Position numbers and translations under genes: made by a program
Assembly: GCA_910587165.1 (NCBI GenBank)
Contig: CAJUKP010000025.1
Coordinates: forward strand, 1-34,018
Direction of reading: 5' to 3'
Length of the DNA: 34,018 bases
Origin: an uncultured Duncaniella sp.
Lineage (GTDB): Bacteria; Bacteroidota; Bacteroidia; Bacteroidales; Muribaculaceae
Part shown: positions 23,858 through 32,827 of the stretch, in pieces
Layout: each line of letters begins with the position of its first letter
Position numbering within the stretch: position 1 is the stretch's first letter
Notes under the pieces: generated by a model
Told to the model about the DNA's origin: nothing
Seen by the model: the letters and a program-made list of their open reading frames with translations, nothing else
Database searches by the model: none

Positions 23858-24838
23858 TCACTGAACTTCCACCATCCGCGGACGCACCGTGGCTGGGAGA
23901 ATACCGGTCATCTGGATGAGTTTCTGTCCCTGGAAACCTGTGACGAAGCTGTAGAAGCGGTGGGTCACGGTGCCACCGGGCGCGGTGGAGATCATGTAGA
24001 CCGAACGGTAGAGAGGATATGATCCATCGAATATATAGGCCTGGTAAGGACGGTAGGCCGTCACTTCATTGTTGCCGCGGATCTTGAGCACTTTCACATC
24101 GGAATTGAACTCAAGCGCGGTGGTGTCGCTCTTCTCAACGGCCTGTGCCAGCTCCTCCACAGACTTCTGACGTCCGGACAGGTCGCTCGACACCCAGCTC
24201 ACGCCAATTATGCCCACGGCATTCTTGTTGGCGGCCACGGCCTTGAACACCTCAGGATTCGACTTGACGGCCGATACATTGGGGCCGAAAGGCTTACCCG
24301 ACAGGATGGAGTCACGCATATATTTCACGGTCGACGATCCCTGGTGATCGAAAATCACATCAATCTCGCCGAGCTTGCAGGGTTCCACCTGATCCCAGCG
24401 GGTCACCTCGCCTGAGAGAATTTCGGCGATCTCTTTCTTAGAGAGGATCTCGACCGGATTGGCGGGGTTGACTATCAGGGCAAGAGCATCCACGGCTATC
24501 TTCTGCTGATGCACTATTTTCTTGTGCGAGCGCAGATAGCTGAGCTCCTTCTCCGTGAGCGGACGGGTCACGACAGCACCTTTCACCGAACCCATGGCCA
24601 TGATGGAGTCAATGGCCGCATTTTCCGGCATATAGAGGGCTATGACATCCTCCTTGGGATAGATGTACTCGTAGACGTTGACTTCCTGCTCCATTATCGA
24701 CTCAAAAGATTCGTCGCAGGCTATCTTGGCAATTCCCGGAGCTTTCTGCTCCTTCTTGCCGCCACACGCAGCGAGCAGCGCCACCGCGAGGAGCGCTGCA
24801 CAGGTGCGGGCTATGAATGAGTTCAGTGATTTTCTCAT
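23858..24838 (-). CDS. PstS-like substrate-binding lipoprotein
   Basis: A 326-residue periplasmic-binding-protein-like lipoprotein. The signal ends LLAAC with lipid-attachment Cys25. The body has the PstS-type features VNPANPVEILSKKEIAEILS, SGEVTRWDQV and HQGSSTVKYMRDSIL, the last being the ligand-binding serine/threonine loop, and a C-terminal YPLYRSVYMIS block. Phosphate is the ligand of classical relatives, but no PstC, PstA or PstB transporter gene is present nearby, so a sensing or TonB-linked role is as likely. It starts 31 bases after the small membrane protein gene. Confidence 0.88.
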   Translation of the reverse strand: MRKSLNSFIARTCAALLAVALLAACGGKKEQKAPGIAKIACDESFESIMEQEVNVYEYIYPKEDVIALYMPENAAIDSIMAMGSVKGAVVTRPLTEKELSYLRSHKKIVHQQKIAVDALALIVNPANPVEILSKKEIAEILSGEVTRWDQVEPCKLGEIDVIFDHQGSSTVKYMRDSILSGKPFGPNVSAVKSNPEVFKAVAANKNAVGIIGVSWVSSDLSGRQKSVEELAQAVEKSDTTALEFNSDVKVLKIRGNNEVTAYRPYQAYIFDGSYPLYRSVYMISTAPGGTVTHRFYSFVTGFQGQKLIQMTGILPATVRPRMVEVQ

Positions 24839-24869
24839 AGTGGTTGATTGAGGAAAGGAAACTTATATG

Positions 24870-25103
24870 CTACTCGTTGCCGTAGCCGGTGTCAATCCCG
24901 GCAAACTGGCGATAGGCTCTCCAGATGCCGTAGGCGGTGAACAGGATACCACCCGCCCATTTCACCCAGCCCCAGGTGGGGAAGAGAATATCGAAATAGC
25001 CACAGAAAAAGAGGATGCCCACGCCGAGATAGATGACGATCATGATGATGCCAAACACGTTGCGCATGGACTTGGGGGTGCCGGAGTTACGTTGAGCGCT
25101 CAT
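24870..25103 (-). CDS. Small membrane protein, two predicted membrane segments
   Basis: A 77-residue protein of unknown function. After a short polar N-terminus (MSAQRNSGTPKSMRN) come two hydrophobic segments at about 16-37 and 45-62, split by a WGWVKWAGG stretch, and a short polar tail. It is the first gene of the run with the PstS-like and TPR genes. I found no match to the Bacteroidetes promoter consensus upstream of it. That it is a real gene is supported by the strong hydrophobic pattern, its position and the lack of any alternative in the gap. Confidence 0.75.
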   Translation of the reverse strand: MSAQRNSGTPKSMRNVFGIIMIVIYLGVGILFFCGYFDILFPTWGWVKWAGGILFTAYGIWRAYRQFAGIDTGYGNE

Positions 25104-25295
25104 TGCTTAATAGTTTAAAACGTTAATTTATCAATAGTAATAAATTAACAACCGCACGGGATGTAAAGTTCGGGCACGGTGTCACGGCGTAAAATTAACA
25201 AAAAATTCTTAATGTCAAAAATTGAATCTCAGAAGTTAAACTCATTTAACACTAAAATGCCACCTCTTTCCGTTAGAGAGATAAAAAAGCTGTTT

Positions 25296-26585
25296 ATGAA
25301 TACACCCCTGGCAGAGCGTCTGCGCCCCAGAACGCTCGACGATTACATAGGACAGAAACATCTTGTGGGCCCCGGAGGCGTCGTCAGGCGCATGATCGAG
25401 TCGGGCCGTATCGCATCATTCATTCTATGGGGGCCGCCGGGAGTGGGCAAGACAACTCTGGCCCGCATAATCGCCAACACGGTCAATGTCCCGTTCTACA
25501 CCCTGTCGGCAGTCAACTCGGGTGTGAAGGAGGTGCGGGAGGTCATTGAGAAATGCAAGCGCGACGGCTCAAGTATGTTCACCCAGGGCCGTCCGGTGCT
25601 GTTCATCGACGAAATCCACCGTTTCAGCAAGTCCCAGCAGGACAGTCTGCTCGGCGCCGTGGAGAGCGGCGTGGTCACACTCATCGGGGCCACCACGGAA
25701 AACCCTTCGTTCGAGGTCATACGCCCGCTCCTCTCACGCGCACAGGTCTACACGCTCCGCTCCCTTGAAGGGGAGGAACTGCAGGAGCTTCTCGACCGGG
25801 CTATCGGGAAGGACGAAATTCTCCGTAGCCACGGTGTGGAGGTGGAACAGACCACCGCCCTGTTCCGTTTCGGAGGTGGGGATGCCCGCAAGCTGCTCAA
25901 CATACTCGACCTGCTCGAGCAATCGACCCCCCAGGGGGAGAAGATAGTGATCAACGACCGCATCATCACCGACCGGCTGCAGGAGAATCCCGCCGCCTAC
26001 GACAAAGGGGGCGAGATGCACTACGACATCATATCAGCCTTCATCAAGAGCATACGGGGCAGCGATCCGGATGCTGCCGTCTACTGGCTGGCCCGCATGA
26101 TCGAGGGGGGCGAGGAGCCGGAATTCATAGCCCGCCGCCTGCTCATACTCGCCGCCGAGGATGTGGGTCTGGCCAACCCCAACGCCCTTCTTCTCGCCAA
26201 TGCCACTTTCGATGCCATCCACAAGATCGGTTGGCCCGAGGGGCGCATCCCTCTTGCCGAATGTGCGGTCTATCTCGCGCTCTCACCCAAAAGCAATTCG
26301 GCCTATATGGCCATCGACGCCGCACTGGCCGAGGTGAGGGAGAGCGGCGACCTCCCCGTGCCGCTGCATCTCCGCAACGCCCCGACCAAACTGATGAAGG
26401 AGATGGGCTACGGCCGTGACTACAAATATGCCCACGACTATCCGGGAAATTTCGTGATACAGCAATATATGCCGGATGCCTTGGGCCACCGCGCTTTCTG
26501 GAACCCTTGCGACAACCCGTCGGAGATGCGCTCGGCCGCGCTCCAGAACCAACGCTGGCAGAAGGGGGACGGAAAGGACCAGTAA
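25296..26585 (+). CDS. rarA: RarA/MgsA AAA+ replication-associated recombination protein
   Basis: A 429-residue ATPase acting at stalled replication forks, related to clamp-loader subunits and eukaryotic WRNIP1. From the ATG at 25296 it opens MNTPLAERLRPRTLDDYIGQ, the normal family start. Three earlier in-frame starts (GTG 25179, ATG 25212, ATG 25257) would add a non-conserved N-terminus of 13-39 residues. Walker A GPPGVGKT is at 46-53, Walker B LFIDEIH near 102-108, and sensor 1 GATTENP at 131-137. The C-terminal part carries the family blocks DPDAAVYWLARM, EDVGLANP and YKYAHDYPGNFV. Confidence 0.95.
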   Translation: MNTPLAERLRPRTLDDYIGQKHLVGPGGVVRRMIESGRIASFILWGPPGVGKTTLARIIANTVNVPFYTLSAVNSGVKEVREVIEKCKRDGSSMFTQGRPVLFIDEIHRFSKSQQDSLLGAVESGVVTLIGATTENPSFEVIRPLLSRAQVYTLRSLEGEELQELLDRAIGKDEILRSHGVEVEQTTALFRFGGGDARKLLNILDLLEQSTPQGEKIVINDRIITDRLQENPAAYDKGGEMHYDIISAFIKSIRGSDPDAAVYWLARMIEGGEEPEFIARRLLILAAEDVGLANPNALLLANATFDAIHKIGWPEGRIPLAECAVYLALSPKSNSAYMAIDAALAEVRESGDLPVPLHLRNAPTKLMKEMGYGRDYKYAHDYPGNFVIQQYMPDALGHRAFWNPCDNPSEMRSAALQNQRWQKGDGKDQ

Positions 26586-26621
26586 ATGCTTCGTTTTCCG
26601 TGACGGAATGCTCCGCGGCGT

Positions 26622-26652
26622 TTTGGAAATACGGGAATTTGTCATATCTTTG
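26622..26652 (+). promoter_or_regulatory. Promoter of the acyl-CoA ligase operon
   Basis: TTTG (26622-26625), exactly 19 bases, then TATCTTTG (26645-26652): a perfect Bacteroidetes promoter. Transcription would start near 26658, leaving a leader of about 110 nt with two hairpins and a four-codon reading frame before the ATG at 26772. Confidence 0.8.
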
Positions 26653-26674
26653 CCGCCGGACCTCACTCCGTTTC

Positions 26675-26744
26675 CTCACGTCGGGGTGAGAAAAGATTCA
26701 TTTCATCAACGTTGGCTGCAAACAGTATTTTGTTAACCAACGTT
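26675..26744 (+). other. Structured 5' leader with two hairpins
   Basis: CTCAC/GTGAG (26675-26679 with 26686-26690) forms a small hairpin. AACGTTGG/CCAACGTT (26708-26715 with 26737-26744) forms a second with a 21-base loop. Neither has a following T-run, so they are not simple terminators. A short reading frame (MKCY, 26750-26764) follows, seven bases before the ligase start. I do not recognise a known riboswitch. Confidence 0.4.
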
Positions 26745-26771
26745 ATAATATGAAATGCTACTGATTATCGG

Positions 26772-28436
26772 ATGAACAAGGAGAACCTTCTGCAGATATA
26801 TGCGTCCTCGTTCCGTCAGAACTGGGACCTGAAAGCCCTGAGCGAATTTGGCTCGGGGTCGACAATGACATACGCCGACCTGGCGCGACGCATCGCCGCC
26901 ACCCACCTCGTGTTCAAGGAATGCGGTGTGAAACGGGGCGACAAGATAGCCCTCATGGGCAAGAACTCCATCCCCTGGGTGGAGGTCTATATGGCCACAC
27001 TGACCTACGGCGCGGTGATAGTGCCCGTGCTCAACGATTTCAACGTGCAGGACGCCATGCACATCATCAACCATTCAGGGAGCGTGGTGCTGTTTGTCAA
27101 CGATTCGATCTTCGAGAACATGGAGTTCGACAAACTGCCCGGGATAAGGGCGGTGATGTCTCTTGACCGCAGGACCGTGCTTGCCGAGCGCCCCTCCGGA
27201 CAGAAACTCGAGAAATTCCTCGCCCGTCTCTCCGAAAAGATGCGCCGCACATATCCCCACGGTTTCACAGCCTCGGATGTCGACTATCCCGAGATTGACG
27301 AAAACACACTCGCCGAGATCAACTACACCTCGGGCACCACCGGTTTCTCAAAGGGTGTGATGCTCACGCTCGGCAATCTTGGCGGCAACGTGAGGTTCGG
27401 AGTCGCGTCGCGCCTCCACTACCGCGGCTCGCGCAACGTGGCCTTCCTCCCGCTGGCCCATGCCTACGGGTGTGCCTTCGATATGCTCGTGCCTCTCGCA
27501 GTCGGCACCCACATCACCCTTCTCGGCAAACTCCCCACGCCGAAACTGCTTCTCAAGGCATTCGCCGAGGTGAAGCCCAACCTCATCATCTGTGTCCCTC
27601 TCATACTCGAGAAAATCTACCGCAACAAGTTGCGTCCGGTGATAGAGAAACCTTCCATCCGGCGCCTGCTCAAAGTGCCGGGGGTCAACAAGATGATCTA
27701 CCGAAAGATACGCAACCAGCTCATCGAGGCCCTGGGCGGTGAGTTCGAGGAAGTGATCGTAGGCGGCGCCCCGCTCAACCATGAGGTGGAGGAATTTCTC
27801 CACCGCATCGGCTTCCCCTTCACCGTCGGCTATGGCATGACCGAATGCGGCCCGCTCATCAGCTACACACCCTGGCGGCGATTCATCCCGGGCTCGTCGG
27901 GGCGCACACTGCCCACCATGGAGACCCGCATCGCCGACAGCGATGACCCCGCACGGGTGCAGGGCGAGATCTGTGTGAGAGGCGAGAACGTCATGCAAGG
28001 CTATTTCCGTAATCCGGAGGCCACGGAGGCCGCCATCGACGCTGAAGGATGGCTCCACACCGGCGACATGGGCACCTGCTCGGCCGACGGCACTATATTC
28101 ATCCGCGGACGCTACAAGACGATGATCCTCAGCGCCAACGGGCAGAACATCTATCCCGAGGAGATCGAGGCCAAGCTCAACAATATGCCTTATGTGGCCG
28201 AGAGCCTCGTGGTAGAGCGCGGAAAACATCTCGTGGCACTTGTCTATCCCGACTACGAGGCCATGGACCGCGACAAGGTATCGACCGGAAGCCTGGAGGA
28301 ACTTATGGAACAGGTGCGCAAGAACCTGAACAAGCTTGTGGCCCCCTACGAACAGGTGGACCGCATCCAGCTCATCGCCAACGAATTTGAAAAAACACCC
28401 AAGCGCTCCATAAAGCGCTATCTTTACAATGCCTGA
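26772..28436 (+). CDS. AMP-binding acyl-CoA ligase (long-chain type)
   Basis: A 554-residue adenylate-forming enzyme that activates a carboxylic acid, probably a fatty acid, with ATP and coenzyme A. The phosphate-binding loop YTSGTTGFSKG is at 185-195 (the usual Pro-Lys is Ser-Lys here). Later come GYGMTECGP, the LHTGDMG block, and the C-terminal hinge GRYKTMILSANGQNIYPEEIE with the expected lysines. It could equally act on acyl groups bound for acyl carrier protein. It begins an operon: its stop shares one base with the thioesterase start (TGATG). Confidence 0.92.
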   Translation: MNKENLLQIYASSFRQNWDLKALSEFGSGSTMTYADLARRIAATHLVFKECGVKRGDKIALMGKNSIPWVEVYMATLTYGAVIVPVLNDFNVQDAMHIINHSGSVVLFVNDSIFENMEFDKLPGIRAVMSLDRRTVLAERPSGQKLEKFLARLSEKMRRTYPHGFTASDVDYPEIDENTLAEINYTSGTTGFSKGVMLTLGNLGGNVRFGVASRLHYRGSRNVAFLPLAHAYGCAFDMLVPLAVGTHITLLGKLPTPKLLLKAFAEVKPNLIICVPLILEKIYRNKLRPVIEKPSIRRLLKVPGVNKMIYRKIRNQLIEALGGEFEEVIVGGAPLNHEVEEFLHRIGFPFTVGYGMTECGPLISYTPWRRFIPGSSGRTLPTMETRIADSDDPARVQGEICVRGENVMQGYFRNPEATEAAIDAEGWLHTGDMGTCSADGTIFIRGRYKTMILSANGQNIYPEEIEAKLNNMPYVAESLVVERGKHLVALVYPDYEAMDRDKVSTGSLEELMEQVRKNLNKLVAPYEQVDRIQLIANEFEKTPKRSIKRYLYNA

Positions 28437-28834
28437 TGGACTACGCATTTGAGACAATAATCAAAGTACGCGACTACGAGACAGACTCACAGGGAATCGT
28501 CAACAATGCCAACTACCTGCACTATCTGGAGATCACGCGCCATGAGTTCTGCGAGGCGGCCGGCACCTCCTTCGCCGTCATGCAGCGCGAGGGGCTCGAC
28601 CCTGTGGTGAGAAAAATCGAGATCGAATACCTCTCGTCCCTCCGTCCCGGCGACTCCATGCGCTCATGCCTCCGGCTCCGGCGCCGGGGAGCACGCTTTG
28701 TGTTCGAACAGGACATATTCAATGCCGCCACCGGTTCTCCGGTAGTGACAGCCACCGTCACGGTGGTCTGTCTGGAAGGCGGACGGCTCGGACGTGGCGA
28801 TCTTCTGGCCAAAGCTTTTGAAAAATACCTCTGA
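28436..28834 (+). CDS. Hotdog-fold acyl-CoA thioesterase (YbgC/4HBT type)
   Basis: A 132-residue thioesterase of the 4-hydroxybenzoyl-CoA/YbgC group. The active-site block DYETDSQGIVNNANYLHY has the expected aspartate at residue 17, and the helix LEITRHEFCEAAG follows. The gene overlaps the acyl-CoA ligase by one base, so ligase and thioesterase are made together and could form a make-and-break pair on the same acyl chains; that is an inference. There is no signal peptide, so it should be cytoplasmic. Confidence 0.92.
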   Translation: MDYAFETIIKVRDYETDSQGIVNNANYLHYLEITRHEFCEAAGTSFAVMQREGLDPVVRKIEIEYLSSLRPGDSMRSCLRLRRRGARFVFEQDIFNAATGSPVVTATVTVVCLEGGRLGRGDLLAKAFEKYL

Positions 28835-28846
28835 TCCCTGACGGCT

Positions 28847-29971
28847 ATGATTTCCGATGATGAGAAACTGATCCGCCGCGTGGCCCTCGCATCGCTCCGC
28901 AGCATCACCCCCCGGCTGGCGGGTGAGATTCTGTCGCGCACCGGGGGAGAGGAACAGTTTTTCAGTCTCACAGCCTCGCAGCTCTCGGCCATCGTCGGCT
29001 TCAACAACCGTCTTTTCGCCGACGACATAAGGCGCAAAGCCATTGCAGAGGCCGAACGTGAGGCAGATTTCATAGCCCGCAACCGCATCCGTCCGCTCTA
29101 TTACACAGATCCCGGCTATCCACAGCGGCTGCTCCAATGTGACGACGCTCCGCTGATGATCTACACCCTCGGTGACTGTGATCTCAACTCAAGCCATTTC
29201 ATCGGGATTGTCGGCACACGCCATGCCACACCCTACGGCAATGCCTTCGTGGCCGAGCTGGTGGAAGGACTGGCCTCCCGCATGGCAGAGCCTCCGGTGA
29301 TAGTGAGCGGTCTGGCCTACGGAATAGACATTGCCTCCCACAAGGCGGCCCTGACTGCAGGATTGCCGACCATAGGCGTGCTGGCTCACGGACTCAACAC
29401 CCTCTATCCGGCCACCCACCGCGACACCGCGGCCCGGATGGTGAGATCGGGTGGTATGCTCCTGTCTGACTACCGAAGCATCGACGCCATCCACCGGGGA
29501 AATTTCCTTGCCCGCAACAGACTTGTGGCCGGGCTGTGCGACTGCCTCGTGGTGGCCGAGAGCGACACCAAAGGGGGCGCCATGGTGACAGCCCGCCTGG
29601 CATCGGCCTACTCGCGCGACGTCTTCGCACTCCCGGGGCGCATAAACGACCGTTTCTCGCGCGGATGCAACCGGCTTATCTCCGACTGCGTGGCACAGCT
29701 TGTCACCGGGCCCGATGACATCATCGAGACCATGCGCTGGCCCGTGCGGGAGCCCGAAGGCACCCAGCAGGAACTATTCCCGACCCTGACACCCGACGAA
29801 CAGGCCGTGACCGATCTGCTCACACTCAAGGGTGAAGCGACCCTCAACGACATAGCCGTGGCCGTCGACATTCCTGTCCCGAGGCTCATGGGTCTGCTGA
29901 TCGACATGGAATTCCGCAACCTCCTCCTCTCCGTCCCGGGCGGACGCTACCGTCCGGCTCTCAGATTATAA
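28847..29971 (+). CDS. dprA: DNA-processing protein DprA/Smf
   Basis: A 374-residue protein that loads RecA on single-stranded DNA entering the cell during transformation. An N-terminal helical part (about 1-105) precedes the Rossmann-fold DprA domain at about 110-300, with IVGTRHATPYG from 121, SGLAYGIDIASH at 154-165, GGMLLSDY near 202-209, FLARNRLVAGL from 220 and ESDTKGGAM from 238. A winged-helix-like C-terminal domain spans about 310-374. The start ATG lies 12 bases after the thioesterase stop, so it belongs to the same run. Confidence 0.95.
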   Translation: MISDDEKLIRRVALASLRSITPRLAGEILSRTGGEEQFFSLTASQLSAIVGFNNRLFADDIRRKAIAEAEREADFIARNRIRPLYYTDPGYPQRLLQCDDAPLMIYTLGDCDLNSSHFIGIVGTRHATPYGNAFVAELVEGLASRMAEPPVIVSGLAYGIDIASHKAALTAGLPTIGVLAHGLNTLYPATHRDTAARMVRSGGMLLSDYRSIDAIHRGNFLARNRLVAGLCDCLVVAESDTKGGAMVTARLASAYSRDVFALPGRINDRFSRGCNRLISDCVAQLVTGPDDIIETMRWPVREPEGTQQELFPTLTPDEQAVTDLLTLKGEATLNDIAVAVDIPVPRLMGLLIDMEFRNLLLSVPGGRYRPALRL

Positions 29972-29993
29972 TCATCAAAAAAACACAAGTATC

Positions 29994-30869
29994 ATGGACA
30001 AGAAAATCATCGCCCCTTCGGAACTGATCATCAACCCCGACGGATCAGTGTTCCATCTCCATCTCCGTCCCGAACAGCTCACCGACCGTGTGATCCTCGT
30101 GGGTGACCCGGGAAGAGTCAATATGGTGGCATCGTTCTTTGATACCACCGATTTCGAAGTATCCTCACGTGAGTTCCACACCATCGGAGGCACATATCAG
30201 GGCAAGCCCATCATGTGTCTGAGCCACGGAATAGGCCCCGACAACATCGACATCGTGATCAACGAGCTCGACGCCCTGGCCAACATCGACTTCTCGACCC
30301 GCGAGGTGAAGGAGAACAAACGCCGGCTCACCCTCGTGCGCATAGGCACCTCGGGCGCACTCCAGCCCGAACTGAAGCTCGGCACACCCGTGATAGCCGA
30401 GAAAGCCATCGGATTCGACGGAGTGCTCAATTATTATGCAGGCCGTGACGAGGTGGCCGACCTTGACTTCCAGAACGCCTTCTGCGAGGCCGTAGGCTGG
30501 AACCCTCTGTGGGCAAAACCATACGTGGTCAATGCCGACGAGGAACTGGTCAATCTCATCGGCCGCGACGATATGGTGCGCGGCAACACCATCTCCGCCG
30601 TCGGATTCTACGGTCCCCAGGGGCGCGAGCTCCGTCTGCCGCTGGCCAATCCGGATCTGAACCGCCGCATCGAGGAGTTCCGCCACAACGGCCGCAAGGT
30701 CACCAACTATGAGATGGAATCGGCTCCCCTCCAGGGTCTTGGACGTCTCATGGGCCACCGCGCCATGACCGTGTGCTCCATCATAGCCAACCGCATGAAC
30801 ACCGAGGCCAACCCCAACTACAAGACCGCTGTCCAGGATCTCGTGGGCACCGTGCTCGACAGAATCTGA
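29994..30869 (+). CDS. Nucleoside phosphorylase (uridine phosphorylase family)
   Basis: A 291-residue PNP/UDP-family phosphorylase that splits a nucleoside with phosphate into base and ribose-1-phosphate. It shows VGDPGRV at 36-42 (phosphate loop), SHGIGPDNIDIVINEL, VRIGTSGALQPE and the ribose-binding NYEMESAP. The length and blocks match the Bacteroidetes uridine-phosphorylase-like type; whether it prefers uridine or a purine is not clear from the sequence. It lies 22 bases after dprA and is probably in the same transcript. Confidence 0.92.
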   Translation: MDKKIIAPSELIINPDGSVFHLHLRPEQLTDRVILVGDPGRVNMVASFFDTTDFEVSSREFHTIGGTYQGKPIMCLSHGIGPDNIDIVINELDALANIDFSTREVKENKRRLTLVRIGTSGALQPELKLGTPVIAEKAIGFDGVLNYYAGRDEVADLDFQNAFCEAVGWNPLWAKPYVVNADEELVNLIGRDDMVRGNTISAVGFYGPQGRELRLPLANPDLNRRIEEFRHNGRKVTNYEMESAPLQGLGRLMGHRAMTVCSIIANRMNTEANPNYKTAVQDLVGTVLDRI

Positions 30870-30965
30870 TTTCTTATTCATACCCGCGGACGGGATCAGG
30901 GGACTATGCCACGGGTCCCGTCCGCCGGCTTATCCGACCTGACTTTCCTACAAACCCACAGCTTT

Positions 30966-31643
30966 ATGAAACACTCTCTCAGACTCATCGGAGCCGCCCT
31001 GCTGCTCCTCATCATCGGCACCGGCACAGCCGGCGCACAGTATTACCAGATAGCCAACCAGATACCCGGGCTGCTGCAACCCGCTCTGTCAGGCGGTCTC
31101 AACTACAAGGGATATGTCGACGGCTCCTACGTGGTGGGCATGGGCAACCGCCGCGCCGACTTCCTCGAGCTGACCACAACCCAAGGCTTCCGCTATTCCT
31201 CATGGTTCTTCATGGGTGTGGGTGCGGGAGTCCAGGTGATGTTCTCCGACTCCAACCACCCCGAACGCCCGTCATGGCCCGCCGACGGCTTCGACCCCGA
31301 CCGCGGTACCACACGTACCGCCTGCATGATTCCCCTCTACACCGACTTCCGCTTCAACATAGGGGGCGACCAGAAGGATGTCACTTTCTTCATCGACCTG
31401 AGGGTGGGCGGCTCATTCCTGATAGGCAACGACTACATCGAGATCGGCGACGGCTATCTCACAAATTCAGGATGCTTCTATCTCAAACCGGCAATGGGTC
31501 TGAGAATCCCCCTCAACGAGTCGGGCAAACAGGCCATCAATGTGGGTGTGAGCTACCAGTTTCTCACCTCCAACTACTATCGTAGCTACGCCTCCAACTG
31601 CTCGCTCAACGCTCTCGGCGTGACAATCGGATTCGACTGGTAG
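30966..31643 (+). CDS. Small outer-membrane beta-barrel-like protein
   Basis: A 225-residue protein from the ATG at 30966, whose first 24 residues (KHSLRLIGAALLLLIIGTGT in the core) are a signal peptide; a longer frame from 30906 has no signal start. The mature part alternates polar and hydrophobic residues in strand-length blocks, with GYVDGSYVVGMG and GVGAGVQVMFS, and ends in an aromatic residue (TIGFDW), as beta-barrels do. There is no specific family I can name. It follows the nucleoside phosphorylase by 96 bases and precedes the serC promoter. Confidence 0.8.
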   Translation: MKHSLRLIGAALLLLIIGTGTAGAQYYQIANQIPGLLQPALSGGLNYKGYVDGSYVVGMGNRRADFLELTTTQGFRYSSWFFMGVGAGVQVMFSDSNHPERPSWPADGFDPDRGTTRTACMIPLYTDFRFNIGGDQKDVTFFIDLRVGGSFLIGNDYIEIGDGYLTNSGCFYLKPAMGLRIPLNESGKQAINVGVSYQFLTSNYYRSYASNCSLNALGVTIGFDW

Positions 31644-31689
31644 GGAAAAGCAAAATAACGGCCAATCCGGAAATTTTTCCTCAATCGGT

Positions 31690-31719
31690 GTTGGTATTGG
31701 TAAATTTATTGTATATTTG
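31690..31719 (+). promoter_or_regulatory. serC promoter
   Basis: GTTG (31690-31693), 18 bases, then TATATTTG (31712-31719): a good Bacteroidetes promoter with a slightly short spacer. Transcription would start near 31726, about 32 nt before the serC ATG. Confidence 0.65.
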
Positions 31720-31757
31720 CGGTCACAAGTGTAAACCCTTACCCCAACATTTCCGAT

Positions 31758-32825
31758 ATGAAGAAACATAATTTCTATGCCGGACCCTCTATCCTCAGCG
31801 AGTACACAATCAAGCATACGGCCGAAGCCGTGAACGATTTTGCCGGAACCGGCCTGTCGATACTTGAAGTCTCCCACCGCAGCAAGGAGTTCGTGGCCGT
31901 TATGGATGAGGCCCAGGCGCTCGTCAAAGAGCTGCTCGACGTGCCCGAAGGCTATCACGTGCTCTATCTCGGCGGGGGTGCCAGCCTGCAGTTCTGCATG
32001 GCCCCCATGAACCTGCTGCGCACCAAGGCCGGATATCTCGACACCGGCACATGGGCATCCAACGCCATCAAGGAAGCCCGCCTCTTCGGCGATGTTGAGG
32101 TGCTTGCCTCGAGCAAGGACGCCAACTACACCTTCTATCCCAAGGGTTACGAGGTGCCTGCCGATCTGGACTATCTCCACATCACCACCAACAACACCAT
32201 CTACGGCACCGAGCTCCGCACCGATCCCGATGTGAAGGTGCCCCTGGTAGCCGATATGTCGAGCGACATCTTCTCCCGTCCTGTCGACGTGGCCAAATAT
32301 GACCTCATCTACGCCGGCGCTCAGAAGAACCTCGGCCCTGCCGGTGCCACCCTCGTGATTGTCAAGGAGAGCGCGCTGGGCCATGTGGACCGCGCGATAC
32401 CCACAATGCTTGACTACCGTACCCACATCAAGAAGGGTTCGATGTTCAACACTCCCCCGGTGCTTCCCGTCTACTCGTCTCTCATGACCCTCCGCTACTA
32501 TAAGGAACAGGGCGGTGTGAAGGCCCTCGAGAAACTCGACAACGAGAAGGCAGCCATGCTCTACGACGCCATTGACTCGAGCAAGATGTTTGTCGGCACA
32601 GCCGAGGCTGACTCCCGCTCCATCATGAACGTGACATTCGTCATGACTCCCGAATACAAGGAGCTGGAGAAGGAATTCGTTGACTTCGCCTCTGCCCGCG
32701 GCATCGTAGGCATCAAGGGCCACCGCTCGGTGGGCGGATTCCGCGCATCGCTCTACAACGCCCTCCCCGTCGAGAGCGTCAAGGTGCTCATCGAAGCCAT
32801 GAAGGAGTTTGAAAAACAGCACTGA
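31758..32825 (+). CDS. serC: Phosphoserine aminotransferase
   Basis: A 355-residue PLP enzyme that makes phosphoserine from 3-phosphohydroxypyruvate and glutamate. The N-terminus HNFYAGPSILSE, the block LGGGASLQF at 71-79, TGTWASNAIKEA near 96, DMSSDIFSRP near 166 and the cofactor lysine Lys190 (YAGAQKNLGPAG) identify it. The gene lies directly before serA (two bases apart), so the two consecutive steps of serine synthesis are co-expressed. Confidence 0.97.
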   Translation: MKKHNFYAGPSILSEYTIKHTAEAVNDFAGTGLSILEVSHRSKEFVAVMDEAQALVKELLDVPEGYHVLYLGGGASLQFCMAPMNLLRTKAGYLDTGTWASNAIKEARLFGDVEVLASSKDANYTFYPKGYEVPADLDYLHITTNNTIYGTELRTDPDVKVPLVADMSSDIFSRPVDVAKYDLIYAGAQKNLGPAGATLVIVKESALGHVDRAIPTMLDYRTHIKKGSMFNTPPVLPVYSSLMTLRYYKEQGGVKALEKLDNEKAAMLYDAIDSSKMFVGTAEADSRSIMNVTFVMTPEYKELEKEFVDFASARGIVGIKGHRSVGGFRASLYNALPVESVKVLIEAMKEFEKQH

Positions 32826-32827
32826 TC

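Noticed and set aside
27348..28457. Minus-strand reading frame of 369 codons
   Set aside because: It is the antisense of the acyl-CoA ligase gene and has no signal, start context or family blocks.
31467..32822. Minus-strand reading frame of 451 codons
   Set aside because: It mirrors serC and the end of the preceding gene; serC has intact cofactor and substrate motifs.
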